Under the pieces are notes generated by a model. It had not been told where the DNA came from. It worked only from the letters and a program-made list of their open reading frames with translations, and did no database searches. A DNA stretch of 64,000 nt, from the NCBI GenBank assembly GCA_963798855.1, contig CAWCUU010000003.1:1-64000 (forward strand), read 5' to 3'. A program made the position numbers and the translations under genes. Shown here piece by piece: positions 35,343 to 44,391 of the stretch. Each line of letters opens with the position of its first letter. Position 1 is the first letter of the stretch. This stretch comes from CAWCUU01 sp963798855 (GTDB taxonomy: Bacteria; Gemmatimonadota; Gemmatimonadetes; Longimicrobiales; RSA9).

Positions 35343-36205
35343 CGAGTCTCGAGCAACGAATCCAGCTCCGCCGCCCGGGCCGGGTCGAGACCCATCGCGC
35401 GGGCGAGTCGCAGCGTCTCCCTGCCGAGCGCGCAATATAGCAGACGGTCCTCGGGCGACAAACGCGACAGGTGCAGACGGACGGTGTCGGCGTCTCCACG
35501 TGCGATCGGTCCGGTAAGCGCGGCCGCAGGCCCCAGCTGCTCGAGGTTGTCCAAAGTGCCGCGCATCAGCGGTACCAGCGAGTGCACGGCATCGTCCTCG
35601 GAAATCCCGGCCTCACCCAGCATCCGAACGGACGCCGCCAGGAGCGCGACGACCGCGTTGGACGCGAGCGTCGCGGCGGCGTGATAGAGCGGCCGGAACA
35701 TCGGCGGGATCACGAGCGGCCGTCCGCCGAGGGACAGGACGAGGCGGCGCGCCGCGCCGATCGCTGCCGGCTCCCCTGCGACCGCGAAGCCGGAGCCGAC
35801 CAGCCGGTCGCCGGCCGTCCACGGGTCCGCGATGGATTGGAGAGGGTGCAGAGAGCCGGTCGAGTACCCCCGTGCGTGGAGTGGCGCGAGTACGTCGGTC
35901 GACAGGGCGCCCGAGAGGTGCAGCGCCGAGCAGCCCGGTGGCGCGGGACCACTGGCCGCCAGGTCGTGCGCGACCTGAGGCAGAGCCGAGTCGGGCACGG
36001 CGAGGATCACGATGGTGGTGCCGGGAGGAGGCGGAACGGGTCCGAGCCGGTACTGCACCCGCTCGGTCTCGAAGATCGGGTGAGGCGGCGCCTCGAGTGC
36101 TCGCCCATGATAGGTCAGCGTCTCGGCCGCATCGGCGTCGAGCAATGCGGCGCCGAGCGCGAGCCCGGCGCGCCCCGGTCCGATGATCAGAACCTGTTCG
36201 CTCAC
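35339..36205 (-). CDS. Rossmann-like and DUF2520 domain protein
   Basis: A 288-residue NAD(P)-binding protein. The N-terminal Rossmann domain (VLIIGPGRAGLALGAAL, AVPDSALPQVA) is followed by a helical DUF2520 domain (SLHPLQSIADP, PLYHAAATLASNAVVALLA). It resembles ketopantoate/prephenate dehydrogenases in fold; no substrate is established for the family. The GTG start overlaps the hflX stop (GTGA), and its own stop overlaps pdxJ. Confidence 0.88.
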   Translation of the reverse strand: MSEQVLIIGPGRAGLALGAALLDADAAETLTYHGRALEAPPHPIFETERVQYRLGPVPPPPGTTIVILAVPDSALPQVAHDLAASGPAPPGCSALHLSGALSTDVLAPLHARGYSTGSLHPLQSIADPWTAGDRLVGSGFAVAGEPAAIGAARRLVLSLGGRPLVIPPMFRPLYHAAATLASNAVVALLAASVRMLGEAGISEDDAVHSLVPLMRGTLDNLEQLGPAAALTGPIARGDADTVRLHLSRLSPEDRLLYCALGRETLRLARAMGLDPARAAELDSLLETR

Positions 36206-37506
36206 GCCGCCTCGATCACCTCCACACCCTGTCGCTGCCGGAGCCGGCCGAGGACCGAGCGCGGGAGTCGGGCGAGCAGGTCGATCTTCGAGTCGCTCTC
36301 CTCCCGGCGCAGGACCTCGCCTTCCCTGTACACGGCCGCGAGCGTCTCTCCGTCGATCATCGGAATCCGCAGCCGGACCTCCGGCCGTTGCGCGCGCAGC
36401 GCGACCCGCAGCGCCTGGCGAACCTCGCTCAGGCCGGAATCCTCGTGCGCGGAGCAGAACACCGCGTCGGTGGCGTAGAGCTCGTGCACCCGCTCGCGCA
36501 TCGCGGCCTCCTCCGGGTGCGTGAGGCGGTCCACCTTGTTGAAGACGAGGAGCTGGGGTCGGCCTTCCAGCTCCATCTCCGCCAGCACCTCCTCGACGAC
36601 CGCCTTCTGTTCCTCCCAGCCCGGGTGCGAAGCATCGATGACGTGGAGCAGCAGATCGGCCTCGCGTGCCTCCTCCAGCGTCGCGCGGAAGGAGGCGACG
36701 AGGTCGTGGGGCAGCTTCCGGATGAAGCCGACCGTGTCCGTCACGAGGGCGAGATCTCCGCCATCGAGCTCCACGGCCCGGGTCGCCGGGTCGAGCGTCG
36801 CGAACAGGCGGTCCTCTACGAACAGCTCCGAGCCGGAGAGCTTGCGCAGGATCGACGACTTGCCCGCATTCGTGTACCCGACGAGCGCGACCCGGAACTC
36901 ACCGGAGCGCCCCTTCCGCTGCGTCGCTCGCCGGCGCCCAACGACCTCCAGCTTCTCCTGCAGGTCGCGGATGCGGCGGCCGATGATGCGGCGGTCCGTC
37001 TCGAGCTGCGTCTCGCCGGGGCCGCGCAATCCGATGCCGCCGCGAATGCGCGAGAGGTGAGTCCACATCCGCTTCAGCCGGGGCAACATGTATTTCAGCT
37101 GCGCAAGCTCGACCTGCATCTGCGCCTCCGATGTGCGCGCCCGCGTCGCGAAGATGTCGAGGATCAGCTCGGTGCGATCCATGACGCGAACGCCCGTGAA
37201 ATCCTCCAGGTTCTTGCCCTGGGCCGGAGCGAGGTCCTCGTCCACGATGACGAGGCTCGCTTCGCGCTCCGCGACGAGTTGTTTCAGCTCCTGCGCCTTG
37301 CCCTCGCCGATGTAGAGGCGGGGGTGCGGCGCGTCGAGACGCTGCACGAGGTTGCCGACGACGGCGGCTCCGGCGGTGTCCGCGAGCCGCGACAGCTCCT
37401 GGAGGTGCTCCGTCGCGACCTGGGCGGCGACCGCCCGGCCGGGCGCGCCGACCAGGACCGCCCGCTCCGGCGGCACCTCCAGCGAGACCATCCGGTCGAG
37501 CGTCAC
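36202..37506 (-). CDS. hflX: GTPase HflX
   Basis: Ribosome-associated GTPase that splits stalled 70S ribosomes; 434 residues. The N-terminal HflX domain (GNLVQRLDAPHPRLYIGEGKAQEL), the linker with GGIGLRGPGETQLETDRR, the P-loop GYTNAGKSS, switch regions TLDPATRAVEL and DTVGFIRKLPHDLVASF, NKVD, and a C-terminal domain are all present. GTG 37506 overlaps the upstream lipoprotein gene's stop (GTGA), giving MTLDRMVSLEVPPERAVLVG; a Met five codons later is an alternative. Confidence 0.94.
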   Translation of the reverse strand: MTLDRMVSLEVPPERAVLVGAPGRAVAAQVATEHLQELSRLADTAGAAVVGNLVQRLDAPHPRLYIGEGKAQELKQLVAEREASLVIVDEDLAPAQGKNLEDFTGVRVMDRTELILDIFATRARTSEAQMQVELAQLKYMLPRLKRMWTHLSRIRGGIGLRGPGETQLETDRRIIGRRIRDLQEKLEVVGRRRATQRKGRSGEFRVALVGYTNAGKSSILRKLSGSELFVEDRLFATLDPATRAVELDGGDLALVTDTVGFIRKLPHDLVASFRATLEEAREADLLLHVIDASHPGWEEQKAVVEEVLAEMELEGRPQLLVFNKVDRLTHPEEAAMRERVHELYATDAVFCSAHEDSGLSEVRQALRVALRAQRPEVRLRIPMIDGETLAAVYREGEVLRREESDSKIDLLARLPRSVLGRLRQRQGVEVIEAA

Positions 37507-37985
37507 GAGACGACCTCGACCGTTCCGGATCGCTCGAAGGGGATGTCCCGGCGCAACGGCCGGCTCAGCTCGACCCTCCCCGTAACGCGGTAGTCGAGCG
37601 ACCCCTTGTCGAGAACCTGCTGCAGAGCTCCACCCATTTCGGAGTAGCGGAACTCGATCGGCACCTCGACGCTGATACGATCGTGCGCAGGCACTCGGAT
37701 CTCCTCCTTGTACTCGCCGTTGGCGAACGGCATCCAGTGCTCCCCCTGGGAATCCACGCGCTTCAGCTGCATGTCGTACTGGAGCACGTTCGTGCGCAGC
37801 TCGAAATCGTTTGGGTTCGAGACCTCGAGCTGCACGTACAGCCGGCCACCCTGCAGGCCGACGGAGCCGAGGCGCGCACCTTCGATCCGCACCTCCGGCC
37901 GATTGAAGCGAGTGCACCCCGCCATGCCGAGGCCTACCGCCAGCGCCAGTGCGAGCCGCGCCTTGCCGCTAATCCTGCGATTCAT
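37503..37985 (-). CDS. LEA type 2-family lipoprotein
   Basis: A 160-residue lipoprotein: MNRRISGKARLALALAVGLGMAGC gives a lipobox with Cys24, followed by a single LEA14/WHy-like beta-sandwich (LYVQLEVSNPNDFELRTNVLQYDMQL ... VPIEFRYSEMGGAL ... VTGRVELSRPLRRDIPFERSG). Such domains are found in desiccation-related and envelope proteins. The anchor should be in the inner or outer membrane facing the periplasm. ATG 37985 overlaps the rarA stop by 17 bases. Confidence 0.85.
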   Translation of the reverse strand: MNRRISGKARLALALAVGLGMAGCTRFNRPEVRIEGARLGSVGLQGGRLYVQLEVSNPNDFELRTNVLQYDMQLKRVDSQGEHWMPFANGEYKEEIRVPAHDRISVEVPIEFRYSEMGGALQQVLDKGSLDYRVTGRVELSRPLRRDIPFERSGTVEVVS

Positions 37986-39387
37986 TCCGGTCTCCTTCGC
38001 TCTCGCCGTCACCGCCGCCTCCGCCCTTCCCCTCGCTCCGCTTCGACTCCCACCATGCGAGTCGCTCGCCGATCCTGCGCTCGAAGCCGAACTCGCTCGG
38101 CTCGTAGAACCGCTCCCCGCTGAGACGCTCCGGCAGGTACTCCTGCGGCAGGTAATGGTCCTCGGAGTCGAACGCATATCGATACCCCCGACCGTAGCCG
38201 AGGTCCTTCATCAGTCGGGTTGGCGCGTTCCGGATGTGCGGCGGCACCGGCTCCGCCGGCGATTCTCGCGCTGCCGCCGCGGCACGCCCGTAGGCGACGT
38301 ACAGGCGGTTCGACTTCGCCGCCGTCGCGAGGTAGACGGCGCATTCGGCCAGCGCCAGATCGCCCTCCGGCGAGCCGAGGAAGTGGAACGCGTCGCGCGC
38401 CGCCAGGGCGACGTTCAGCGCCTCCGGATCGGCGAGCCCCACGTCCTCGACGGCCATGCGGACCATGCGCCGCGCGATGTAGAGCGGGTCCTCCCCGCCG
38501 TCGAGCATCCTCGCCAGCCAGTACAGCGCACCCTGCGGATCGCTCCCCCGCACCGCCTTGTGCAGCGCGGAGATCAGGTTGTAGTGCTCCTCGCCGCCCT
38601 TGTCGTAGCGGGCGAATCGCTGCTGGAGCGCCTCCCGCACCACATCGACCGTGATGCGACCGGCCGTCCCGACGAGCGTCGCCGCCGTCTCGAGCGCGTT
38701 CAGCGCCCGGCGCGCGTCGCCGTCCGCCTGCTCCGCCAGCAGCGCGAGGGCATCGTCGTCGGCCTCCAGCGCCATCTCGGCGAGGCCGCGCTCCGGATCG
38801 ACCAGAGCGCGGCGCACGATCGTGGCGAGATCGTCCGCGCCGAGCGGCTCGAGCACGAAGACACGGGAGCGGCTGAGCAGCGCGCCGATCACCTCGAAGG
38901 AGGGGTTCTCCGTCGTGGCCCCGATCAGCGTGATCGTGCCCGCTTCGACGTGCGGCAGGAACGCGTCCTGTTGCGCCTTGTTGAAGCGGTGGATCTCGTC
39001 GCAGAAGAGGATCGTCCGACGGCCGGTCGCCTTCAGCCGGGTCGCGGCCTGCGCGATGACCTCGCGCACGCGCGGGATTCCCTCCGTCACCGCGCTGAAG
39101 GGGACGAACACGGAGCGCGTGCGCTCGGCGATGATGCGGGCGAGGGTCGTCTTGCCGGTGCCGGGCGGCCCCCACAGGATGAGGCTGCCGATCTCATCGC
39201 GCTCGATCAGCGTGCGCAGGGCTCGCCCGGGGCCGAGGATCGGCTCCTGCCCGACGAACTCGTCGAGCGTGGTGGGCCGCATCCGCGCCGCCAGCGGTGC
39301 ACCCGGATCGGGCGCGCCGCCTCCGGCGTCCGACGCATCGTGCGCGCCCGCTCCCCCGGTCGAATCGAAGAGTCCCGGCTCGCTCAC
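37969..39387 (-). CDS. rarA: Replication-associated recombination protein RarA (MgsA)
   Basis: Clamp-loader-like AAA+ ATPase acting at stalled forks; 472 residues. After a Gly/Asp-rich leader come RMRPTTLDEFVGQE, Walker A GPPGTGKTT, Walker B ILFCDEIHRFNKAQQDAFLP, sensor 1 IGATTENPSFEV, arginine-finger region LLSRSRVF, and the tetramerisation region (YDKGGEEHYNLISALHKAVRGSD). The C-terminus is extended by a Gly/Glu-rich tail. It starts with GTG 39387, 22 bases after the ZIP transporter stop. Confidence 0.93.
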   Translation of the reverse strand: MSEPGLFDSTGGAGAHDASDAGGGAPDPGAPLAARMRPTTLDEFVGQEPILGPGRALRTLIERDEIGSLILWGPPGTGKTTLARIIAERTRSVFVPFSAVTEGIPRVREVIAQAATRLKATGRRTILFCDEIHRFNKAQQDAFLPHVEAGTITLIGATTENPSFEVIGALLSRSRVFVLEPLGADDLATIVRRALVDPERGLAEMALEADDDALALLAEQADGDARRALNALETAATLVGTAGRITVDVVREALQQRFARYDKGGEEHYNLISALHKAVRGSDPQGALYWLARMLDGGEDPLYIARRMVRMAVEDVGLADPEALNVALAARDAFHFLGSPEGDLALAECAVYLATAAKSNRLYVAYGRAAAAARESPAEPVPPHIRNAPTRLMKDLGYGRGYRYAFDSEDHYLPQEYLPERLSGERFYEPSEFGFERRIGERLAWWESKRSEGKGGGGGDGESEGDRNESQD

Positions 39388-39409
39388 GCTCCCTCGCTGG
39401 CAGTCAAGA

Positions 39410-40129
39410 CTACGATCCCGGGATCATCATTCGGGCGGCCCAGAAGGCGACGACGCCCAGAAAGACGCCGCCGGGCACGAGCCACCCCTTCTCGCGCTGA
39501 CATTCCGGGATCAAATTCGAGGCCGCTACGTAGATGGTCACGCCGCCGGCGAGCCCGATGCCGTACGTGGCGAGCGGTGCGATCTGCGGCGTGAGCAGCG
39601 CGCCGACCACCGTGGCGGCGCCGACGGCGGATACGGCGGCAAGGGTGCTGCGGGTGTTGTTTCCGCTGGCCAGCATGACGCTCGCGAGCGACACGCCCGT
39701 GGGCACCTTGTGGAGCAGCACGGCGAGGAAGATCAGCAGTCCGGCCGACCGGTCGAGCATGAATCCGCTCGCGATCGCGACGCCGTCGAAGAAGGAGTGG
39801 GGCAGCAGGCCCACGAGCGCCATGACCCCGACGCCGCGGTTCACCATCGCGTGCGCGTGGTTCTCCTCGCCGAAGTGGAAGTGCGGCGTGAGCATGTGCT
39901 GCGTCAGGTGCACGGCCAGGTAGCCGATCAGCACCGCGACCATTCCGTGCTCCACCCCGGCCGCGTCCGGCAGCATTTCGAGCATTGCCACCGCGAGCAT
40001 GAAGCCACCGCCGAAAGCCACGAGCACTCGCAGCGGCAGATCCCGCCGGCTCGCGTGAGCCGTGACGAGTACGCCACCCAGCACGTTCGCTCCGGCGACG
40101 AACAGCGCGTAGCCGACCGCAACGCTCAC
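39410..40129 (-). CDS. ZIP-family divalent metal transporter
   Basis: An inner-membrane protein of 239 residues with about seven to eight helices. The metal-binding ZIP signature HSFFDGVAIASGF in helix 4 and HKVPTGVSLASVML in helix 5 are intact, and a His-rich loop (HMLTPHFHFGEENHAHAM) precedes them. It likely takes up zinc or another divalent metal, with direction inferred from the family. GTG 40129 overlaps the cca stop (GTGA); cca is itself a metal-dependent enzyme, though the linkage may be only positional. Confidence 0.88.
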   Translation of the reverse strand: MSVAVGYALFVAGANVLGGVLVTAHASRRDLPLRVLVAFGGGFMLAVAMLEMLPDAAGVEHGMVAVLIGYLAVHLTQHMLTPHFHFGEENHAHAMVNRGVGVMALVGLLPHSFFDGVAIASGFMLDRSAGLLIFLAVLLHKVPTGVSLASVMLASGNNTRSTLAAVSAVGAATVVGALLTPQIAPLATYGIGLAGGVTIYVAASNLIPECQREKGWLVPGGVFLGVVAFWAARMMIPGS

Positions 40130-41478
40130 CAGAGCTCGGCCTCGGCGAGCGCCAGGAGGGCTTGGCGGGTGTTCAGCCCGGGCTCCTCGATAACGCGGTC
40201 GAGCAGCATGTCCAGGATCTCGCCGTATCGGGGTCCGGGTTCCAGGCCGAGCTCGCGCAGCTCGGCGCCGCCGATCGCGAGGTCGGCGACCTCGAGTGCC
40301 GGTCGCTCGCGCAGGACGGCACGCGCCATCCGCCAGCGCTCCAGCAGATCGCCCGGAGGCGGCGCGCCGGGGTAGCGGGCGCGCCAAAGGGCCATGCGCA
40401 GCCGGAACAGGTCCGGCACCCGCGCCGGCGACACCCTGCGCAGCCAGCGGCGCACCACCGCCGGGCGCGCGTCCGGCGGAAACAGCTCCTCCTGCAGGCC
40501 GACCAGCTCGCTCACCCACGCGGTGTCGGCGTTCGATGCCTTGAGGCGACGAAGCAGCTTCCTCGCGATCGGCGCCCCCGCGGCGCCGTGGCCGGTGACG
40601 TTCCATCCGCCCCGCAGGTCCCGGGTGCGGGCGTCCGGCATGCCCACCGCGTGGAGCAGGGCGGCGACGCGGAGCAGCACGCGGGTGGGCGGCAGAGCGT
40701 CCACCGCGAGCACGCTCTCCGTCCACGAATCGGGCTCATCCGCGGCCGACCGCAGCCCGACCAGCGCGTCCAACTCGGGATAGAGCGCCGCGAGCACGCC
40801 TGAGGCCGCGTACAGCGAGAGCGACGCGGACGCTCGCGACGCCTTCGCGAGCACCTTCCACAGCTCCTCCCGCACCCGCTCCGCCGAGAGCCGGGTCAGC
40901 GACGGGAGCGCTCCCTCGATCGCGCCCCACGTGCCGGCCTCGATGTCCAGGCCGAGCTGACCCGCGAAGCGGAGCGCCCGCAGCACGCGGAGGTAGTCCT
41001 CGGAGAATCGTTCGCCGGCATCGCCGACCGTCCGGAGCCTCCGCGCCCCGAGGTCGGCGCGCCCGGCGAAGGGATCGCGGAGCTCGTCGCGCAGCGGATG
41101 CCACGCCATTGCGTTGCAGGTGAAGTCGCGGCGCGCCAGATCCTCCTCTATCGTGTCCGCGAACTCCACCACCGCGTGGCGGCCGAAGGTCTCGACGTCG
41201 CGGCGGAAGGTCGTGACTTCGTGCAAACCGCCGTCGCTGTCCAGCACGCCGACGGTACCGTGGGGGATACCGATCGGCACGGTCCGGCGGAACAGCTTTC
41301 GGACCTGGGGCGGCCGAGCGGACGTGGCCAGGTCCCAATCCTCGGGCTGCAGGCCGAGCAGCGCGTCGCGAACCGCGCCGCCGACCGCCCAGGCCTCGAA
41401 CCCCGCCTCCTCGAGTCGGCGCGCGATCTCGATCACGGCGTCGGGCGGTCCGATACGGATTTCCACGGTGCCGCTCAC
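40126..41478 (-). CDS. cca: CCA tRNA nucleotidyltransferase/poly(A) polymerase family
   Basis: Class II nucleotidyltransferase, 450 residues, needed here because tRNA-Gln does not encode CCA. The head domain has VGGAVRDALLGLQPEDWDLAT (GG motif and catalytic DxD), then EVTTFRRDVETFGRHA and RRDFTCNAMAW. The neck has DYLRVLRALRFAGQLG. A degenerate HD-like segment (LLRVAALLHAVGMPD) and a C-terminal region follow. Whether it adds CCA, only A, or only CC cannot be read with certainty. GTG start overlaps the nadE stop. Confidence 0.9.
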   Translation of the reverse strand: MSGTVEIRIGPPDAVIEIARRLEEAGFEAWAVGGAVRDALLGLQPEDWDLATSARPPQVRKLFRRTVPIGIPHGTVGVLDSDGGLHEVTTFRRDVETFGRHAVVEFADTIEEDLARRDFTCNAMAWHPLRDELRDPFAGRADLGARRLRTVGDAGERFSEDYLRVLRALRFAGQLGLDIEAGTWGAIEGALPSLTRLSAERVREELWKVLAKASRASASLSLYAASGVLAALYPELDALVGLRSAADEPDSWTESVLAVDALPPTRVLLRVAALLHAVGMPDARTRDLRGGWNVTGHGAAGAPIARKLLRRLKASNADTAWVSELVGLQEELFPPDARPAVVRRWLRRVSPARVPDLFRLRMALWRARYPGAPPPGDLLERWRMARAVLRERPALEVADLAIGGAELRELGLEPGPRYGEILDMLLDRVIEEPGLNTRQALLALAEAELW

Positions 41479-42254
41479 TCGGGATGCGGGATCGGCACGG
41501 GCTCGAGCTTGTGTCGCGAGAGCCGGGAACGTCGCTCGATCTCGGCGTCCGCGGCCGCATCCCCGCTACTCCCGTCCAACAGGTAGCGGTCGATCCGCTC
41601 GTACGTGAGGCCGAGCTCCGCCTCATCGGTCTGCTCGGGCCACAGCCCCGCGCTCGGCGGCCGGTCGATGACCGACCCGGGCACACTCAGCTCACGCGCG
41701 AGGGCCCGCACCTCCCCCTTCGTCAGGTCGCCGAGGGGGGCGAGGTCCGCGGCGCCATCACCCCACTTCGTGAAATATCCCACGGCGCGCTCGGCCGCGT
41801 TGCCGGTCCCGACGACGAGAAAGTCGAGCGTGTTCGCGAAGTAGTAGAGCGACGACATCCGCAGGCGCGGCTTCAGGTTCGCCTCGGCGAGACGCTCCCG
41901 TCCGGCGGCATCCGCCAGCGGCGCCAGATCGAGCGCCCGCCGCGCGCTCGCGAGGGCCACGACCGTCGCGTCGAAGACGCTCGAGAGATCCAGCTCGACG
42001 GCCGTGACGCCGAAGTGCTCCGCCACCCGGGCGGCCAGCTCGGCATCCTGCGGCATGGAGTGGACGGGGAGGATGAGCGCAAGACAGCGGTCGGAGCCAA
42101 CGGCTTCGGCGCAGAGGCCGCAGGTGGCGGCAGAGTCCACGCCCCCGGAAAGGCCGAAGACGACACCGCCGGCCCCGGTCGAACGAACGCGCTCGCGCAA
42201 CCAGGCCACGAGCTGGCGACGCAGGGAGCGCGCGTTCCGTTCGGCGCGGCTCAC
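41475..42254 (-). CDS. nadE: NH3-dependent NAD+ synthetase
   Basis: Amidates deamido-NAD+ in the last step of NAD synthesis; 259 residues without the glutaminase domain, so it uses ammonia. The PP-loop FGLSGGVDSAATCGL, NLKPRLRMSSLYYFAN, VVGTGNAAERAVGYFTKWGDGAADLAPLGDLTKGEV and PSAGLWPEQTDE are the family's signatures. GTG start at 42254; the stop overlaps the cca start. Confidence 0.93.
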   Translation of the reverse strand: MSRAERNARSLRRQLVAWLRERVRSTGAGGVVFGLSGGVDSAATCGLCAEAVGSDRCLALILPVHSMPQDAELAARVAEHFGVTAVELDLSSVFDATVVALASARRALDLAPLADAAGRERLAEANLKPRLRMSSLYYFANTLDFLVVGTGNAAERAVGYFTKWGDGAADLAPLGDLTKGEVRALARELSVPGSVIDRPPSAGLWPEQTDEAELGLTYERIDRYLLDGSSGDAAADAEIERRSRLSRHKLEPVPIPHPE

Positions 42255-42285
42255 CGCGGTCCGAGCGTGAAGTGCCCCGCTCCGT

Positions 42286-43047
42286 TCAGCCGCACAGCAC
42301 CGCGCCGCCGTTCACGTTCAGGATCTCGCCGGTCACGTGACGGCCCAGCGTGGAGCAGAGGAAGAGCACGGGCCCCGCGACGTCTTCCGGGGCGGCGACC
42401 CTCCCGAGAGGGATCGTCGCCTCGATGCGCTCCCGGCCGCCGCCGGCGTACGGCGGAGCGGCCATCTCGGTGTCGATCCAGCCCGGCGCGACGCAGTTGA
42501 CCGTGATGTCGCGAGGAGCGAGCTCCACGGCCACACCCTTCACCAGCGAGATCAGAGCCCCCTTCGTCGCCGCGTAGTCGGCATGGTTCGCCTCGCCGCG
42601 CTGCCCCGCGGTCGAGCCGATCAGCACGATCCGCCCGTGGTCGCGCAGCGCTCGGGCCGCCTGACGCGTCCCGTAGAACACCGCGTCCAGGTTCACGGCG
42701 AGCGTGCGCCGCCACTGCTCGTCCGTCATCTCCGCGATCGGCACATCCTCCGGCGGCCAGATCCCCGCGTTCGCGATGAAGATGTCGAGTCCGCCGAACG
42801 CTTCCGATACCCGCGCGAACGCCGCCTCCGTGGAAGCCGGATCGGCCGCGTCGCCGGCAACGGCGAACGCCTGCACGTCGCGTGACGCGAGCTCGGCGAC
42901 GACGGCGTCCGCGTCCTCGCGCCTGCGACGGTAGGTGATCGCCACATCCGCGCCCGCGTCCGCGAGCATGAGCGCGATCGCGCGTCCGACGCCGCGAGAG
43001 CCACCGGTCACCAGCGCGCGCTTCCCCTGCAGATCGATGCTCAGCAC
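42286..43047 (-). CDS. Short-chain dehydrogenase/reductase
   Basis: Classical SDR of 253 residues. The cofactor motif TGGSRGVGRAIAL (about 15-27), NAG (ANAGIW), catalytic Ser (VLIGSTAG), Tyr-x-x-x-Lys (DYAATKGAL) and the PG motif NCVAPGWIDTEM are complete. Arg residues after beta-2 (TYRRRREDAD) favour NADP(H). It is related to FabG-like 3-oxoacyl reductases and glucose dehydrogenase-like SDRs; the substrate is undecided. GTG 43047 lies two bases after the upstream gene's stop. Confidence 0.87.
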   Translation of the reverse strand: MLSIDLQGKRALVTGGSRGVGRAIALMLADAGADVAITYRRRREDADAVVAELASRDVQAFAVAGDAADPASTEAAFARVSEAFGGLDIFIANAGIWPPEDVPIAEMTDEQWRRTLAVNLDAVFYGTRQAARALRDHGRIVLIGSTAGQRGEANHADYAATKGALISLVKGVAVELAPRDITVNCVAPGWIDTEMAAPPYAGGGRERIEATIPLGRVAAPEDVAGPVLFLCSTLGRHVTGEILNVNGGAVLCG

Positions 43048-43049
43048 AT

Positions 43050-43466
43050 TCAGGCTCCCATCCACTTTCCGCCCAGCTTCTCCGCATGGATCTTCTCGAC
43101 GCGGAGGATCTCCTCCAGCAGCTCGCGCGTGCCGGCGTCCAGATCGCCGATTCCCAGCAGGCGGCTGTACCGTCGCTGCTCGCCCTCCTCCAGGCGCCGC
43201 GCATCCGCTTCCCAGCCCTTCAACACGGCGGCCCGCGACGTGGGGCCTTCCAGAGGCGGCGGGGTCTCTCCGAGCTCGATGAGCCGCGCCGTCAACCGGG
43301 AAAGCTGGTGTTGCTCGTCGGCGTGCAGCTCGTTGAGCCGCTCGGCCAGAGCGGCGTCGCCAGCCCTTTCCGCCGCCGCGGCCAGCGCACGATAGAACGC
43401 CGCCTGCTCGCGCTCCGCCGCACGCGCCGCGAGCAGCGCTTCCAGCGTCTCCGAGCCGAGGCTCAC
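43050..43466 (-). CDS. Ferritin-like (rubrerythrin-type) four-helix protein
   Basis: A 138-residue helical protein. E-x-x-x-A-x-F-Y (EREQAAFYRALA), E-x-x-H (HADEQHQLSRL), and a late EEILRVEKIHAEKL carry the Glu/His pattern of a rubrerythrin-like di-iron site, although the third helix (EEGEQRRYSRLLGIG) matches loosely. There is no rubredoxin domain. It may have an oxidative-stress or iron-related role, inferred from fold. GTGA overlap with the gmhA stop at its start. Confidence 0.72.
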   Translation of the reverse strand: MSLGSETLEALLAARAAEREQAAFYRALAAAAERAGDAALAERLNELHADEQHQLSRLTARLIELGETPPPLEGPTSRAAVLKGWEADARRLEEGEQRRYSRLLGIGDLDAGTRELLEEILRVEKIHAEKLGGKWMGA

Positions 43467-44068
43467 TCCGCCGCCACCTCCTCCCGGTCGATCCGCAGCC
43501 GGTGCTCGACGAGGCCACAGATCGCGTGGCCGATCGCCAGGTGCAGCTCCTGCGCGTGCGCGCCCTCGGCGGTCGGCACCACGATCGCGAGATCCGCCTC
43601 GCCTCGCAGCGCGCCACCATCGCGCGCGAGCATCGCGATGCTGCGCAGCCCTCCGGCGCGCGCGGCGCGGGCGGCCGCGATCAGATTCGCCGAGCGACCG
43701 GACGTCGAGTGAATGAACAGGATGTCGCCGCGGCTGCCGAGCGCCTGGACCTGCCGCGCGAACACCTGTTCGAAGCCGTAATCGTTGCCGGCCGCGGTCA
43801 GCAGGGAGGTGTCCGTGGTCAGCGCAAGCGCCGGGAGGGGCCCGCGCTCGGCCCGGAATCGAACCACGTATTCGGTGGCGAGATGCTGGGCGTCGGCGGC
43901 CGAGCCGCCGTTGCCGCAGAAGAGGAGCTTGCCGCCCGCCTCGAGCGAGCGCACCGCCATGTCGGCCGCCTCGACGATCTCGCCGGACATCGCGTCGGCG
44001 ACGACCGCGGCGACCCGCGCCAGCCCCTGGAGGTGATTCCGGATGTGCTCCAGCTCCGGACTGATCAC
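43463..44068 (-). CDS. gmhA: Phosphoheptose isomerase (SIS domain)
   Basis: Converts sedoheptulose 7-phosphate to D-glycero-D-manno-heptose 7-phosphate for envelope heptose; 201 residues. The GmhA core is visible: GGKLLFCGNGGSAADAQHLATEYVVRF, ALTTDTSLLTAAGNDYGFEQVFARQV, STSGRSANLIAAARAARAGG and a C-terminal AQELHLAIGHAICGLVE. It therefore suggests an outer membrane with heptose-containing polysaccharide. GTG 44068 overlaps the upstream stop (GTGA). Confidence 0.92.
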   Translation of the reverse strand: MISPELEHIRNHLQGLARVAAVVADAMSGEIVEAADMAVRSLEAGGKLLFCGNGGSAADAQHLATEYVVRFRAERGPLPALALTTDTSLLTAAGNDYGFEQVFARQVQALGSRGDILFIHSTSGRSANLIAAARAARAGGLRSIAMLARDGGALRGEADLAIVVPTAEGAHAQELHLAIGHAICGLVEHRLRIDREEVAAE

Positions 44069-44391
44069 GCCCGATGTTGCTCCAGCCGCTGGGAGAGCGG
44101 GGCCACGCCGGCCACCTCCTCCACCGTTCCGACACCGGCCATCTCCGCCGCCGCTTCGCAGGCGTGCGTCAGCAGCGCGTCGGCCGCGAGCAGTGGTCCC
44201 GCACCACCCCGCGTGCCGCCCTGCGCGAGCGCCTCGTCCAGACACCGGATCGCCGCCTGAGCGAGCGCGCGGGGCACCTCGTCTGTCTCCACCCCGGAGA
44301 TCGCCGCCCACATGCGTTCCCGCAGCTCCTCCGGCGCACCGTCCATGCGCGGCTCCAGCCACCGCCGTACGGCCGAGTCTTCGTCGCTCAT
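44065..44391 (-). CDS. Small orphan protein between alaS and gmhA
   Basis: A 108-residue acidic helical protein (RRWLEPRMDGAPEELRERMWAAISGVETDEVPRAL..., then an A-rich helix LLTHACEAAAEMAG). No family or motif that I know. Its ATG overlaps the alaS stop (ATGA) and its stop overlaps the gmhA start (GTGA), so it is clearly translated as part of the operon. Confidence 0.72.
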   Translation of the reverse strand: MSDEDSAVRRWLEPRMDGAPEELRERMWAAISGVETDEVPRALAQAAIRCLDEALAQGGTRGGAGPLLAADALLTHACEAAAEMAGVGTVEEVAGVAPLSQRLEQHRA